Origin: Ilyonectria destructans
Taxonomy: Eukaryota > Ascomycota > Sordariomycetes > Hypocreales > Nectriaceae
Reading direction: 5' to 3'
DNA length: 64,000 nucleotides
NCBI GenBank assembly: GCA_020740775.1
Contig: JAHEWK010000013.1
Location: 2,342,696 to 2,406,695 of the forward strand
The notes under the pieces are model-generated. The model did not search any database, had not been told where the DNA came from, and saw only the letters and a list, made by a program, of their open reading frames with translations. Every line of letters begins with the position of its first letter. Positions within the stretch are counted from its first letter, which is position 1. This document shows positions 1 to 11,629 of this stretch, piece by piece. The position numbers and the translations under genes were made by a program.

Positions 1-1212
1 CGGCATCTTGAAATCAGGGTTCATGTCCTTGACCTTCTCGGCAATGAAAGGGTCGGCCATGGTGAGCTCAAGCACACGGCACATGATGTGCTCAATGTGC
101 TCCAGGAGGTCCTCGAAGGAGATAAAGTCCAATTCGGCCTCGATGTGGGTGAACTCAGACAAGTGGCGTCGGGTGAGCGACTTCTCTGCGCGGAAGGACT
201 TCTCGATACAGTACACATCACCCATCGAGGGCAGGCAGGTCTCAAGGTAGAGCTGCGATGACTGGGTAAGGAATGCCTCCTCACGGTAGTAATCAAACTT
301 GAACAGCGTTGCGCCACCTTCGACCTGCGTCTGGACGAGGGCGGGAGGGCTGACCTTGCGGATCTTGAACTCCCGGTAGGCTTGGTTGAAGGCGAACTCG
401 ACAGCGTCACGCACAAGCATGACCGACGAGGCGACGTCACCACGGATGGTGAGATGACGCATGTCCAGCAACATGGCGTGCTCCGCATCAGCTTGGACCT
501 TGTTGGTGATGGCATCTTCTCCACCGGCAGCCTTCCAGTGGCTGGGAATCTTGTAAAAGTCGGCGTGGAGCTCACGGTTGAGGGGGGCTCGGGCGCCAGG
601 GGGGACCTCACGCATCTCGCCGAAGATCTCCATGGACGTCTCTCGAGTGAGGGTGAGAGCATCATAAGTCTTTGCCAGCTTGCCAGCAATGACAACCTGC
701 ATTTGGCCGTAGCCATCCCTGAGAGTGATGAAAAGGACGTCCTTTTGCTTACGCTCGCGATGCACACGGCCGACGACGCGCACCCGGGTACCCTTGCTTT
801 CAGGATCCTGAGTGTCACGCAGCTTAATGTGGTCACCAACGTCACCCAGCTTAATCTTGATGGGTGCGGGAAGGCTGGCGTCCTCCTCGAGCACAATGGC
901 CTTGGCCTCCTCCAACACCTTTTGTCGCACCTCCTCCTCCTTCTTGCGGCGGATAGCGAGTTCCTCCTCGCGGGCAGCCTTCTTCTTGTGCTGCTCGAAG
1001 AGGTTGACAGCCTTCTTCAGGGCCGACTTGGCAGCAGGCTTCCACTCCTTGGCGGCCTCATCGTCGGCATTCTCAGACTTGCGGATAAGGTATTGTCCTT
1101 CGGCGGGGCGCTGGATGTACGCGAATTGAAGAGTCTTGTAGGGCGATTGCTCGGTACCAAGCTGGGTAGTCTCGTCCTTGCCGACGTCCTCGTCGATATA
1201 GATGGTCGCCAT
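1..1212 (-). CDS. DED81: Asparaginyl-tRNA synthetase, cytoplasmic (3' end beyond window)
   Basis: Class IIb aminoacyl-tRNA synthetase that charges tRNA-Asn in the cytosol. The reverse strand is open from ATG at 1212 to the window edge (404 codons, no intron); the C-terminal part is missing because the window ends. The protein starts MATIYIDEDVGKDE. A Lys/Glu-rich charged stretch follows (about residues 60-110), then the OB-fold anticodon-binding domain (about 125-220, containing GRVHRERKQKDVLFITLRDG), then the start of the catalytic core. Motif 2 is visible near residues 335-355 (FRAEKS, then RRHLSEFTHIEAEL), as expected for the AsnRS/AspRS class. The N-terminal extension with a basic helix is typical of eukaryotic cytoplasmic AsnRS, and no mitochondrial presequence is seen. 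The family assignment is firm; the symbol is that of the yeast orthologue. Confidence 0.95.
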   Translation of the reverse strand, partial: MATIYIDEDVGKDETTQLGTEQSPYKTLQFAYIQRPAEGQYLIRKSENADDEAAKEWKPAAKSALKKAVNLFEQHKKKAAREEELAIRRKKEEEVRQKVLEEAKAIVLEEDASLPAPIKIKLGDVGDHIKLRDTQDPESKGTRVRVVGRVHRERKQKDVLFITLRDGYGQMQVVIAGKLAKTYDALTLTRETSMEIFGEMREVPPGARAPLNRELHADFYKIPSHWKAAGGEDAITNKVQADAEHAMLLDMRHLTIRGDVASSVMLVRDAVEFAFNQAYREFKIRKVSPPALVQTQVEGGATLFKFDYYREEAFLTQSSQLYLETCLPSMGDVYCIEKSFRAEKSLTRRHLSEFTHIEAELDFISFEDLLEHIEHIMCRVLELTMADPFIAEKVKDMNPDFKMP

Positions 1213-2426
1213 GCTTGGGGAGCTCGGGTCGGCCGTTGGCGTGACAGATTACTTTGTGGTTGTAGTCGAGTGGTTGTGGTGGGTGCGGGGCCTTTTTGTC
1301 GTTGTTCAGTTGAGTCACAGAGATATGGATGTGGATGTCCGATATGGATGGAGGGGTAAAATCTCGACCCCTTATCTTATCGGGACTTTCTGTTCGCACG
1401 CGGGAGCGTTGCTATTCGCACATAGGTACAAGCTCATTCACCAAAAGCCCAGCTAAAGCAAGGTACCTACCATGTGCAATATCAAGGTACATTGTTGGAC
1501 TTGCAGCTTGCCTTTCTTGTTCAATTCGACCTAATACATAATTTTTTTACTGTATCATTAGGAGCCATGAATACTAAGAGTCAGTCTAAAAAAATAATGC
1601 ATGTCCTAAACTGCTTTATTCGATGCATTACCGATAATCATAGGTATGTACGATCGAAACATGTAGTAATGTGTGCGAATAGCAATGCTCACCTTATCAG
1701 ACCATTTGCCAAGAATGCCATTGGGTTTTGGAGCTGGCCGCCCAGCCCGTCCTGTGCTATCTCTTTGTGGGCGCCTGGGCTAATCCGAAATAGGAAATCC
1801 ATTGCCCCATACTGCTACGGGATTCCTGTGGTCTGCAAGGGACTAAGGCTCGTTTGGCCTTGGTTTTCAAGAAACATGGCATGGTCGCAAATTAATGATT
1901 TCCCGCTGAGTGAGTCAATGGATGCGTCTATGGGTAGTAAGACCGTGAGCACGCCCAAGTTTGCACCTAGACAGAGCGCGATCCTAGACGTGATTGAATT
2001 TGACCGATTGAGCGTGACTTGAAGCGTGACTGGGGATCCAAAAATGGAGACAAATGCAACAAAGAGACAAGGCGACAATGCGACAACGGCTGACAGGCCA
2101 TCTTGGCGGATTTTTGTGTTTGTTGCCGGGATGCACCACAAGTGGTTTATGCGCTGGCAGGATTCCAGCACCCAATCCGTTACACAGCCTCCAATGCCAA
2201 CTTCCGCTGTCATCCAGTGACTCCGCCGCCGCGACGTAGATCCGGACAAAGACCTGTTTCAGGGAGCCAGGGGTCCGCGCTTAGCATAACGTCATGGTTT
2301 ATACGAGGCCTTGACCCGTCTCAGCGTCTGCCCCGGAATGCAGATACCCTCAAACCTCCTTCATTCATACATCTTGCCCCGCCAATCCGGCTGTTCGCTT
2401 TCTTTGTTGTCTTTACTTTACCCACC
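1213..2426. other. Intergenic, divergent promoters
   Basis: This 1.2 kb separates the divergently transcribed AsnRS gene and the six-TM membrane protein gene, so it should hold both promoters. Short open frames on both strands (for example 1815-2249 on the minus strand) show no recognisable domain. No RNA gene or repeat was found. Confidence 0.6.
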
Positions 2427-3476
2427 ATGGCCTTCATCGACGCGGCCAACTGCACAGCGGATGGCGATGCTGCCACTCCCAGCGACGCTGGCGTTGCTGG
2501 CACTGGTGTAAGTTTTTGCCATGCGCCCGCCGCCAACGAACCCAAATGGATGCTAACGTGCGGCGACAGATCCTACTATCCTTCATGATCACGGCCCTCC
2601 TGGCCATCATTCTCTCGAGCAGCGTCATTTTCGGCGAATTCCGCGGCAAGGATTCCATCATTCGACGGAAGCTTCTCAACAGCTACAGCGACTCTCAGAT
2701 TATGCAGGGAATCGGAATCCAAAGTCGGTCGAACCTATCGAAACACAATACCCGATTATAGCTAACATTTCGAAGGCGTCGGACTCGCAAAGATGAACAC
2801 CCTCGTGCCGTACCACTTCTTCCTCATCTGGATGCTGTCCCTCCTGTCCATGGCCACGCACAACGCCACGCTACTGGCTCTCGTTCACGATTATCGCCGC
2901 GACTGGGTGATCCGATGGATGCGTCAGTTCCTCATGTTTGTCAACCTGGCGCTATCATGCATCTCGGGAGTCTTCGTGCTTGAGGCCGTCTCCAAGGGCT
3001 TGGATGACAAGACATTACCCATTGCTTGCGTGTGGCAGGTGAAGGGGAATGGTGCGCCCTCAACGGCTGGGTTATCCTTTGTCGGTACCATTGCCGTCAT
3101 CGCCGGCAACGTTGTCATTTTCGCCCTTGCCACTTGGTATCTCCACAATCGTAGCCAGAAGTTCTATAAGCTCATCCAGATTACTGGCCTGGTGCTGATG
3201 ACGGCCATTGCCATCGGTGCCGCTATCCGCATCATCTTGCTATCTCAGGCATTTGGAAACCCGTCCGTTGAACTCAGCGACCAGAATGAGAAAACGTGGG
3301 GCTTTGGGCAACTTCTATCGATGCTGCTTCTCATCATGCCTCTGGTGTCGGTCATCGAAATCTACCGTGGCGAGATCCAGGTCGCCTCACCAGTCGAGGA
3401 CAATCAAACGCGCGTGTACGACGGAGAGTTGCAGGAGAACCCGCAGGGGTCGCGGACGAATCTCTTCAAGAAATGA
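2427..3476 (+). CDS. Six-TM integral membrane protein, fungal, function unknown
   Basis: Predicted 311-residue protein from three exons: 2427-2507, 2570-2723 and 2776-3476. Intron 1 starts gtaagt and has a tgctaac branch site. Intron 2 has an unusual gtcggt donor, but gctaac lies just before its ag and only this junction keeps frame (..GIQS/VGLAKM..). Six hydrophobic segments are visible: one in exon 2, then in exon 3 those beginning near YHFFLIWML, QFLMFVNLAL, LSFVGTIAV, ITGLVLMTA and GQLLSMLLL. The N-terminus is short and polar and the C-terminal tail of about 40 residues is hydrophilic. I do not recognise a catalytic motif or transporter signature; it resembles polytopic proteins found across filamentous ascomycetes. 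Gene and structure are well supported; function is unknown. Confidence 0.82.
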
Positions 3477-4047
3477 TCCAAGATTCTCAATTGTTGAAAA
3501 TGTCAGCACGAAGCGAAAATGTTAGTGATCGGAGTTTATGGGGCAAGGGAAGCAAGCAAGTCGAGTTGGGATCTAGGTTAATGAGCGTGCCACTTCGACC
3601 AATACCCGTTTTATATGAGCATCAACGGAGTTTTTAGAGTAGGATAATCAATACATCGAGGAGAGAGAAGACAGCCACTTACAGCTGACAGCTATTATAG
3701 CGTGCGCTCGTCATGACGTGTCACACGCAATGTACCACACTCCAATCAGGTGCGACACTAACAGGCAACCTCTAAGATCACTCTCCATCTCAGCTATATT
3801 GTTCACAGGTGTAGCAGATCGTTCATTTGTGGTTTGATATAATTGATCATCATGTATTTGGTATTTTATTAGGTACAATCCAGCTCGTTTATTGGACAGT
3901 ACATTTCGCAGGAAGACCACAGGGGCCCTCCTTGGGTTCTTTTTGTTCCTTCACACCCGAACCATTCTGCTTCTTGGCCTCGACGGGCTTCTCCGCAGGC
4001 GCGGACTCGCCACCGGTCGCGGCCTTCTTGGTCTCGCTGCCATGCAG
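3477..4047. other. Convergent 3' regions
   Basis: This 571-bp gap lies between two convergent genes and should hold both 3' UTRs. On the minus strand, positions 4047-3889 form an in-frame continuation of the quinone reductase after its TGA (see that entry and the finding). The rest shows nothing recognisable. Confidence 0.55.
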
Positions 4048-4934
4048 TCAACCAGAGTACTTGGCGACGGTCTTGAAAAACTCCTCGCCCTGGATGGTGG
4101 CGATCTCGAGCTCGCGGGGAGTGGGCTGGCGGGAGCCGTCGGCGCCGGCGAAGGTGCCGGCACCCCAGGGGCTGCCACCGTGGACCTCGCTGAGGTCGGC
4201 CATCAGGGGGAAGGCCTTGGCGTAACCGAAGGGAACGTAGATGATTCCGTGGTGGGCGAAGGTGGACATGGCGGCAATGGCAGTCGACTCCTGGCCACCG
4301 CCGAGGGTGCCAGTGGAGATGAAGAGGCCAGCCATCTTGCCCCAGTAGCCACCGGTGGACCACTGCTTACCAGTCTGGTCCCAGAAGGCCTGTCATCACA
4401 GATATGTCAGTTCTCATGCTGCTTTATATCGATTGAGGAGCAAGGAATCTTACCTTCCACTGGCCGGGGAAGTTTCCGTATCGGGTGGGGATACCCAGGA
4501 GGAAAGCATCGTAGCTCTCAAGGGTGGTAGGGTCGGAGAGGACCGGGACGTCGGTGGGCTTGGGGGGAGCGTGCATCTTGGCGAGGACCTCCTCGGGGAG
4601 GGTCTCGGGAATCTGGAAGAGGTCGGCAGTACCTCCAGCCTTCTCAATGCCAGCCTTCTCGGCCTCGGCCAACTGCTTGATGTGGCCGTACATCGAGTAC
4701 TGTGAGAGGCATCTTTGTTAGCGCCAAGCTGGGTCAATGAAGGGGTGGTGTGAGGTATTGCGATTGCGAAAGCTATACATAGGAGCTAGATAGCACTCCA
4801 TTTGATAGATCATTGGGAATTGGAGAGGAAGGCGACCGAAGGCAAGCCAGAGGTGGCAGCGAGGGTCATGGTGATGGGTAGCGGGGTTGGAGGGGTCAAC
4901 CACATACGTAAACGATGGCGATCTTGGGAGCCAT
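4048..4934 (-). CDS. NAD(P)H:quinone oxidoreductase, WrbA/Pst2/Ycp4 type
   Basis: FMN-binding flavodoxin-like protein that reduces quinones by two electrons and limits redox cycling; fungal homologues include yeast Pst2/Ycp4 and the allergen Alt a 7. Exons on the minus strand: 4934-4908, 4699-4454, 4389-4048, giving 204 residues. The short first exon encodes MAPKIAIVY, and splicing restores [12 protein letters not shown], the FMN phosphate loop region. Later family landmarks are [22 protein letters not shown] and [20 protein letters not shown]. Intron 1 is long for this locus (208 bp). The start is fixed by the conserved N-terminus. The oddity is the end: the frame stops at TGA (4050-4048) followed by C, and then stays open for 52 codons to TAA at 3891-3889. 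That extension is Lys/Glu/Pro-rich and ends in KCTVQ, a CaaX-like prenylation signal. Confidence 0.93.
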
Positions 4935-7228
4935 TTTGATTAGATTGTATCGGGTATCGAGCTTGAGAGAGAAGAAAGAGTCGAAAGGCTGAGAGTGTGA
5001 GTGATGAAGTGAGGGCAGAAGGGGACGGAGAGAGGGGAGCTCCGAAGAGTCTTATACCTTAGTCCTCTCTCGTCTCCCGCAGCTCGGCTGCACTTCCGCA
5101 TGCCCACGCCCATGTCTACGACCGATGGACGGATCCATGTGTTTGCAGCAATAGCATCACTGGAGGAACTGCACCCTCAGACGCGATGAGATCATTGACC
5201 CCGTTCTTACACACCCTCCCTGTGTCTCTAGCTAGAAATCGCATGCACTGTACCAACCTAAATCGCATCGCACCTTGCTGCCAAAGCTATCTCCAGCTGG
5301 CGACCGGCCGAAGTCGATGAGGTGGTTGGCTTCGGGAGGTTGAGATACGCCTGGCGTGTCATTCGACGTCCCTGGCTATGGAATTATTGCAATGAATTTC
5401 TAAGCAATTCTAATGTTATCTGACGTGATGATGCTGCTGGGGGGGGGGGGGGGGGGGTTGAAGCTTGAGGCTTAAGCATGGCTATCGCCGCCGCCGAAGC
5501 GGCCGAGCCCAAATGCCGAGTCAAGCTCGCTTCGGTCACTCCCTCACCGGCCTCAGGTTGTAACAACGTTCCACTGCGTCGATTGCATGGCGTCCTCCTC
5601 TCAGAGCGAGACTTGGAATGTTTAGCTCGGCCTGTCACTGTCGCGGATGCCAGCCACGACTGCCATGGTAACCCATGGTGCAAGCCCTTCCCTTCTGGGG
5701 GCGTATGGCGAGCAAAAACACACGAGACACCCATCCATCACCTACCGTACTTCTCCACCCTGCGCTGGCTCCCTCAGTCCTCTCTCCCAGGGGTTTCTCT
5801 CACACGATAGTGTTTTGCCTTGCTGCTGCTGAGTGCTGAGTCAAGGCTGATGAAGGCGCATTGCTTGGTCAAGCTTACATAGTTAGCTAACAGATACCGG
5901 CAAATCTCCCCCACCGTGGCGGGGCTGCACACCAAGCTCCCCACTAGGCCCGGTCGACGGGGTGCCGGTGGCCTATTACACCATCCTGACAAACCCCCGC
6001 AGTTCAACTCTCCCCTCCTTAGCAATCCAGCTCGCGCGCGGCTCCGAGTCAAGCTTAGCTAACGATTTGATAAGCTACGAGATGTTGCTGAGAGCTTGTC
6101 TGATTCTGTGCGAGGATTGGCTCTGCTGGTTTGAGTCCCCACCAGCAAGCAGGACATTCGATGCTCAACTAGGAAGTCCTCCATTGACCAACATTGCTAC
6201 CCTCCCCCTGATCCGTCGACACCGTCTTTTCCCCACAGCTCATCTGAGATTCAAGATGCATCATGATTCGTTTGCTTTATCATCGTTGCACCTCCCGCAC
6301 GGCTGGTAAGCTGGGCTGACCCGAAACTGCAAATTGATTAGTGAGCACAGAACAAGTTCTCAAACTGCATCTCGCTCTCCACCCCTCTCCTCTCCTCTCC
6401 TCTCCAACCTCCATCCCCCATTTTCATCGCCAACCTGCCAAGCCGAACCAACAACTTCTCAACACCAACAGAAGCTCACCTTCGGCCCGGTCCCCGGAAA
6501 ATTCTCCTTGTGCTAACACTAGCTCTTGTGGATCGCCAAGGTAAAAGCTCATCCCTTTAACCACGTGTCTCGCCACCCCTCGCACATCCTTGTCTTCACT
6601 TGGACGAACAAGTGGTCAATCGCCAAACACATCCAAGATTCGTCATATGAGATGCTTCTGCTCCCACAAGAATTTCTGGCCTAGCCCTCGGTCGATCCCG
6701 CTAAACCGTTGGTCGCAGCCGCCAGCGCTGCAGCTATGCAATGAGTTGCAATCCCACGTTGTCCTCACTTGCGGACTAGTTGTCATCGATTTGAGGATGC
6801 CATAGTCAAGAGTCAACTCACGACAGCGATATATTTCTAAACTTTGCAAAGCACAAAACATGTCATCTTGAAGGGCCACAAAGCAAGACAATTCATCAGG
6901 TAAATTTCAGATACATCAGTCAGTATCTAATGTACAACGCCCACGACGAAACCGCCGGTACTGCTGCCGCTGTCATATGTGTGCCCATCTATTACACCAT
7001 ATTCTTTTCCAAACCTTGCCTAACATGTATGCAAGTCCAAATCCAGACCATGCCAACACAGATCACATCCCATGCTGCTGTACTGGCTCATTTCGTACGA
7101 GGTTGAGGAGTCCACCCAATACGTAACCTTCATTATACCCCAGGACCAAACTCCATGCTTCCGTGAATAAAACACGTGGTCGATGAAAGAAAGAGAAACA
7201 AGAAAACAACTCCAACAAGAAAAAGCGT
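4935..7228. other. Intergenic region, 2.3 kb
   Basis: This gap lies between the quinone reductase promoter and the 3' end of the PY-motif membrane protein gene. I found no supported gene. It contains a 19-G homopolymer (5439-5457) and a CT-rich stretch with repeated tctcc units near 6383-6406. Short open frames lack recognisable domains and conserved-looking splice chains. Confidence 0.5.
5439..5457 (+). repeat. Poly(G) tract, 19 bases
   Basis: An uninterrupted run of 19 G residues in non-coding DNA about 500 bp upstream of the quinone reductase start. Homopolymers this long are length-unstable and error-prone in sequencing, so the exact count is uncertain. Confidence 0.9.
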
Positions 7229-8682
7229 TCATAGTGAGGTTTCATGGCGGTCATCTCGAGGGTGAGCACTCGACGGCTCAATGACAATCTCGGGGAGCCG
7301 TGAGATCCTCAAGCTGGGAAGCTGGGGCACACCGCCCACTCCGCGGCCCAGGGTCTGGGTGCGAGTTTCGGGCTTCGGCTCCACCTCTTCGTCTGAGCGG
7401 ACCGTAGCAGTAAGACTGCGCTGCGTCCTCTGGGATGCTGAGCGGTATGGGCCGGGGTAGTCTGGCGGGGGTTCATGCAGTGGCGTTGTCGATCGGTTCT
7501 CCTCAGACAGAGATACATCATGATATTCTGGCGGGGGCATCGCCGTATCACCCAAATCGGTCTCTGTAAGATCGGTGCTCGACCCTGTTCTCGCCTCTCC
7601 GTTTGGCACCCAAGGCCCTCCTGACTGAGAGTCTCCCCGGGTGTGCGTCGTGGTGAGAGACATGAAGTCGGTGTCGGCGCTCGCAGCAGAGCTTGCGCTG
7701 CGTCCTCGGTTATGTCCAAGACTGATGCTCCCGGCGTCGGCAAGTAGTCCCACACGTTCGCTCTCAGTGCTGTTGGCCCGGATCCTCGTCCCATCATGGC
7801 GAGCAATCCCCACGTCTGCGTATGACACACTCGACACTGACCGGTTACGGGTGTCCTTGATTTGGTCCACAGTGGTTCGAAGATCGGCAATGGTAGTGTC
7901 CTCGTTGGCGGCGCGTGTTCGGGCGCGGATATCCTCCAGGGCGGCTGAATCGTTGCGTCTCCGTGCCTCGCTACGTTGTTCTCTCCGCTCTTCCCGCTCC
8001 GCTATAAGTTGCCGCCTCGTGGTCCGAATCTGGTACATCGTTTCCATCTCTCGATCGCGTAGCTCTTCCTCCTCCTCCTGATTCGGAAGGTCTACGATCA
8101 CGTCGACTCCATCACGTTCTCCCTCCCGACCTAGAACTTGTTCGCCGGTTGCCGCCATCTGGCGATATGCGGGCAGGGTCATGATGGACCTGACGGATGT
8201 ATTGCGATCAACAGTCGCCGTAGCCGTATTGCCTCGATTCGCGGCGGATTGCGCGGCATTGCGCCGGCCCCCGGTCGAGTTGAGCTGATGTGACTGATCA
8301 GTATCATGGCCCGATGTTTGCTCGTACTGGCCGCCACGGAGGCGACCAGTTATTCGTCCGAAGAAGCCTTTTTTCTTTTGGTCGTCAGTCTGTTCCACAT
8401 TGCCTGATTTCCGAGTCTTTCGAGAACGGCAGACCCAGACCACGGCGATGAGGAGGACAAAGACGACGGCGGCAACGACCTGTAGCAATCATGACGAATT
8501 AGTTTCCCTTCCGGTTCGCAGCGCTTGGTGTTGAGATGCGACGTGGTTGCATGCTAACTTACAACAAGAACAATGGTAGTTGTCGAGCTATCCCCGCCAG
8601 AGTTCTTATCTTTGGATGGTTCTGCCCGCTGATGACCATCGCGGGCATCCCACACATGGGGTTCCGCAAAGCTCAGGTACAT
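7229..8682 (-). CDS. Single-pass membrane protein with coiled coil and two PPxY motifs
   Basis: Predicted 456 residues from two minus-strand exons, 8682-8563 and 8479-7229. The splice (gtaagt donor, ctacag acceptor) joins ..TTTIVLV to VVAAVVFVLLIAVV, forming one transmembrane helix (about residues 36-57) followed by a basic stop-transfer stretch (CRSRKTRKSG). The cytoplasmic part has an acidic then highly charged coiled-coil segment (EEEEELRDRE, then Arg/Glu repeats, about 165-245), Ser-rich stretches, and two PPxY motifs: PPPEY near 353 and PPPDY near 375. PPxY motifs typically bind WW domains of Nedd4/Rsp5 ubiquitin ligases, which suggests a membrane adaptor role (inference). The start is uncertain: ATG at 8682 is the first in frame after an upstream stop, but a further 5' exon with a signal peptide is possible. 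I do not recognise a named family. Confidence 0.75.
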
Positions 8683-11629
8683 CTTGGACTCAGCTGCAGC
8701 ATGCAGACCAAGACGCCGGGTTGGGACAAGTCCAGCAGAAGGGTCGATTGGGAGCGTCAGTGGCGAGCGTGGTTGTCGCTAACGTGATGCCTGGTGAAGG
8801 CAGTTATTTGGGTGGTTTGTTTAGGGGCGAGATGATGTTGAAGCGAGGCACGGAGCATCCGGCTTGTGTGCCTTTGAATTTGGGTCTGGGTCTGGGTGCG
8901 GGCGAGGCACCTTTTTCCAGGCACAGCCGCCGTGTCGGTTGCGAGGTTGGTTGGCTGGTGGGCTTGGCTTGGCTTAGGTCGAATCGACTGGGATCGTGGT
9001 CCAGGCCCGCTTCTGTTCGGGTCCGGGGGGCCTTTGCTGGGGGCTTCCGCCAGGGACCTTCTGATTATCGCTTTCGCTTTCTCTAAGGCTGATGCGGGTA
9101 GAGACGAACACTCGGCCCATCCAAACCTCAAGAGCCAAACGAAAGGCGAATAATAATACACGATAGAAAGGCGGGCAAGTGAGACACGAGATCGAGGTTG
9201 ACGTAGCAGCCAAGTGAATGCGAGGGGAACCAACCCCGTCACAGCCGTTGCCAGCAAGCAGGCGTCACAAGTGGTGAGTGGGCCGGGTTTGGCCGTCAGA
9301 GGTGGCCGGCGCTACCGATGCTCCGCAGTGAGCGATCGACGCTGGGTGACATCAGGCGGTCGTTACCCTGGCTTGTTGGGTGCTTCCGAAGTAGCAGCTG
9401 CTTGCGTTTTCCCAGCACGCTGGCGCAGTCGGAAGGGAGTGGGTGGGTGCTTGGGGGCAATGCAACGTGGTGCTGTCGCTGGGAAGGCGGGGATGAGGAT
9501 CAGGATGGTGGACGCATTGGGATGGAGTGACGGAGGCTGAGATGAGATGAGATCAGACGGCCACACCAACAAGAACGGGGTGAATTAGTGAATGGACTCG
9601 TCTGTGTGTTGCCACCCGTGTTGGCTTGCCTGTGGCTGGTGTCCTCAATCCCCAAGACCTTCTCTGTCCGCCCGTCCCGCGCTACTCCGTACAGGAACCG
9701 TAATAATATTGACAATTCGCTTGGCTGAGCTGTTCAATTGTCGCACCAAAGGCATGTGGGGAGACCGCGTCCTGTACCGACCTCCAAAATGCCCAGCGCA
9801 GTTACGCAATCAACCCAGATCCACGGGCCCCTAGTCTCCAGCGCTCCACGTTCCGCCAGGGCTCGGAGGTTCCACCTCCAGCTACCCAGGGCCCAAGTCC
9901 CGCCCGACTTAATGGGTTACCTGCTCCTCCACGAAGGCGTTGCCCACGGCCAGTGGCTTAGCACCTTGGCCGCCCTAAGTTGTGCAGCTGGTGAGTGTGG
10001 GATTCTGCTCGTCACATCAGCATCCGGTCTCCATCACGTGGAGCGGTCATGGAGACTCTCCTCTCGATACATTCTAGCGTTTCCATTCAATTTGAGACTT
10101 GGGGTCTCAAGATACATAAGTTAGGTACCTTCTACTTCATTCAGGCACTAACCCCTCGTATTACAGTGGCACAGCACTTGGCTGAGGCGCTCCTCCAGAC
10201 GTAACCCCCCTGCCCAGAGTGGCAACTCAAATTCCCCTTTTACACACGGATCGCGCTGATGACTTGTTCCAGTATGATAAGACCCGGACCAAATGACAAC
10301 AATGCTACTATCCAATACCGCAGACCTCATGCCCGATGGCTCTTAACTTCTCCCAGAGTAGAAAGGTTTAGGCTTAACTCCAATTAACTTATCCAGGAAG
10401 TGGCTAACGCCCTAGCCCGATGAAGGAATCAGCCATCGAATACCTTAAGAGTCTCCCCGTATCTCAACTACTTGCCAGCGATGAACTAAGACCACTCATA
10501 TTTTCCGTATTGCACTTGAGAGCGTGGTACACTTGGGTAGTATGTATTGTCAACGCCTATCGATCATTCTTGCTGGTTTACCCATCTCGCCGTCGAGGAA
10601 CGGACGAGCACCTACTTCGAGTACTTTTGGAGCAATTTCTCGGCAGTTATTCAACGTCATAGCCGCGCTACTCTCCAGGCCAACCCGGTCAAGGCGAGCA
10701 AAATACTACGTAGTAGGTCCGTTATTGGAGGAATATCACGCCCTCCAACATCCCTATGTAGATCAAATGACATGGTTGGCTGAACGCCAGTCTTAAAAAA
10801 CAGCGGCTCTTCAACGCCCTGCATCAGCCTCCAATCCCTCATCTCCTCGCGAATTGCAACCAGTACAGGTATTAGAGATCTCGCGTCATTGCGTGCGGAA
10901 GGCGCTGTGGGGCTACGTGTGGCTGCAAGAGGCGCAGTGGCTGAGACCACGCACTACTTTCAGCACCGCCCGCCTGCTGATATTCAGAAGCAGGGTGAGG
11001 ATCGCGGGAAGAAAGATCGGCCTTTCGCCGTGCATGGGAAGAGAATGCGAGGGTGACAAGATGCGATACGTCTGACCCGGACATTCCGTACGAAGGACAT
11101 GCCGCCATTTGCCGATGTCATGCCACAAGTAGTGTTGCTTGACAGTGGATATCCTGTCTCGCGATTCCACGACTTCTATCCACGCCTGTGCAGAAAGCGG
11201 CCAGAAACAGTCTCAAGCATCATCCCGTAGGGCACCACAGACAACAGCCCATACGACAATTACTACGTCAAGATATGAGTGGTCACAAAGGGCTTCTTCG
11301 TCCACATAATGCTCGCATTGATCCCCTTTGAAGAAACCGGCTGGATTGTGCCCCTCACCATCCGTTTTCTGATAGATGAAGCACTTGCAATGCCCAAATA
11401 ACTCACGCAACAATCGCTGGCACGAGCTCCCATGGCCACGTCTTTCACAGGGGTGGGCTAAGCTAGACTCTTGCTCAACGCTCCCCAGGAAAAATTCATC
11501 CAGCTCGCATTAATTAAGCAATTACGAAATTAGGCTGGGAAAGTAATCACCTAACACCTGCTACAGAAGAGGAGCTTCCAACCTCCTGCTCCTCTCGGCC
11601 GCCCAGCAGCCACTCCCGCATCGTGCCGC
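8683..11629. other. Intergenic region, 2.9 kb, possibly with degraded coding sequence
   Basis: This gap lies between the 5' end of the PY-motif gene and the 3' end of the proline-rich protein gene. No intact gene is supported. At 10,420-10,790 three plus-strand frames carry short overlapping protein-like stretches (for example WFTHLAVEERTSTYFEYFW in one frame), compatible with a frameshifted relic. A perfect 7-bp inverted repeat with a short loop (ttgagac..gtctcaa) lies near 10,090. The 166-codon minus-strand frame at 9257-8757 is low-complexity and is probably leader sequence of the PY-motif gene. Confidence 0.4.

Noticed and set aside
382..1359. 325-codon plus-strand ORF
   Set aside because: Antisense shadow of the asparaginyl-tRNA synthetase frame; leucine- and valine-rich with no family resemblance.
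6120..6148. Hairpin tgctgg..ccagca around gtttgagtcccc, resembling a tRNA T-arm
   Set aside because: Stem and loop sizes do not fit a T-arm, and no acceptor, D or anticodon arm is found upstream.
8757..9257. 166-codon minus-strand ORF
   Set aside because: Low-complexity, no domain; more likely leader of the PY-motif gene, though a 5' exon cannot be excluded.
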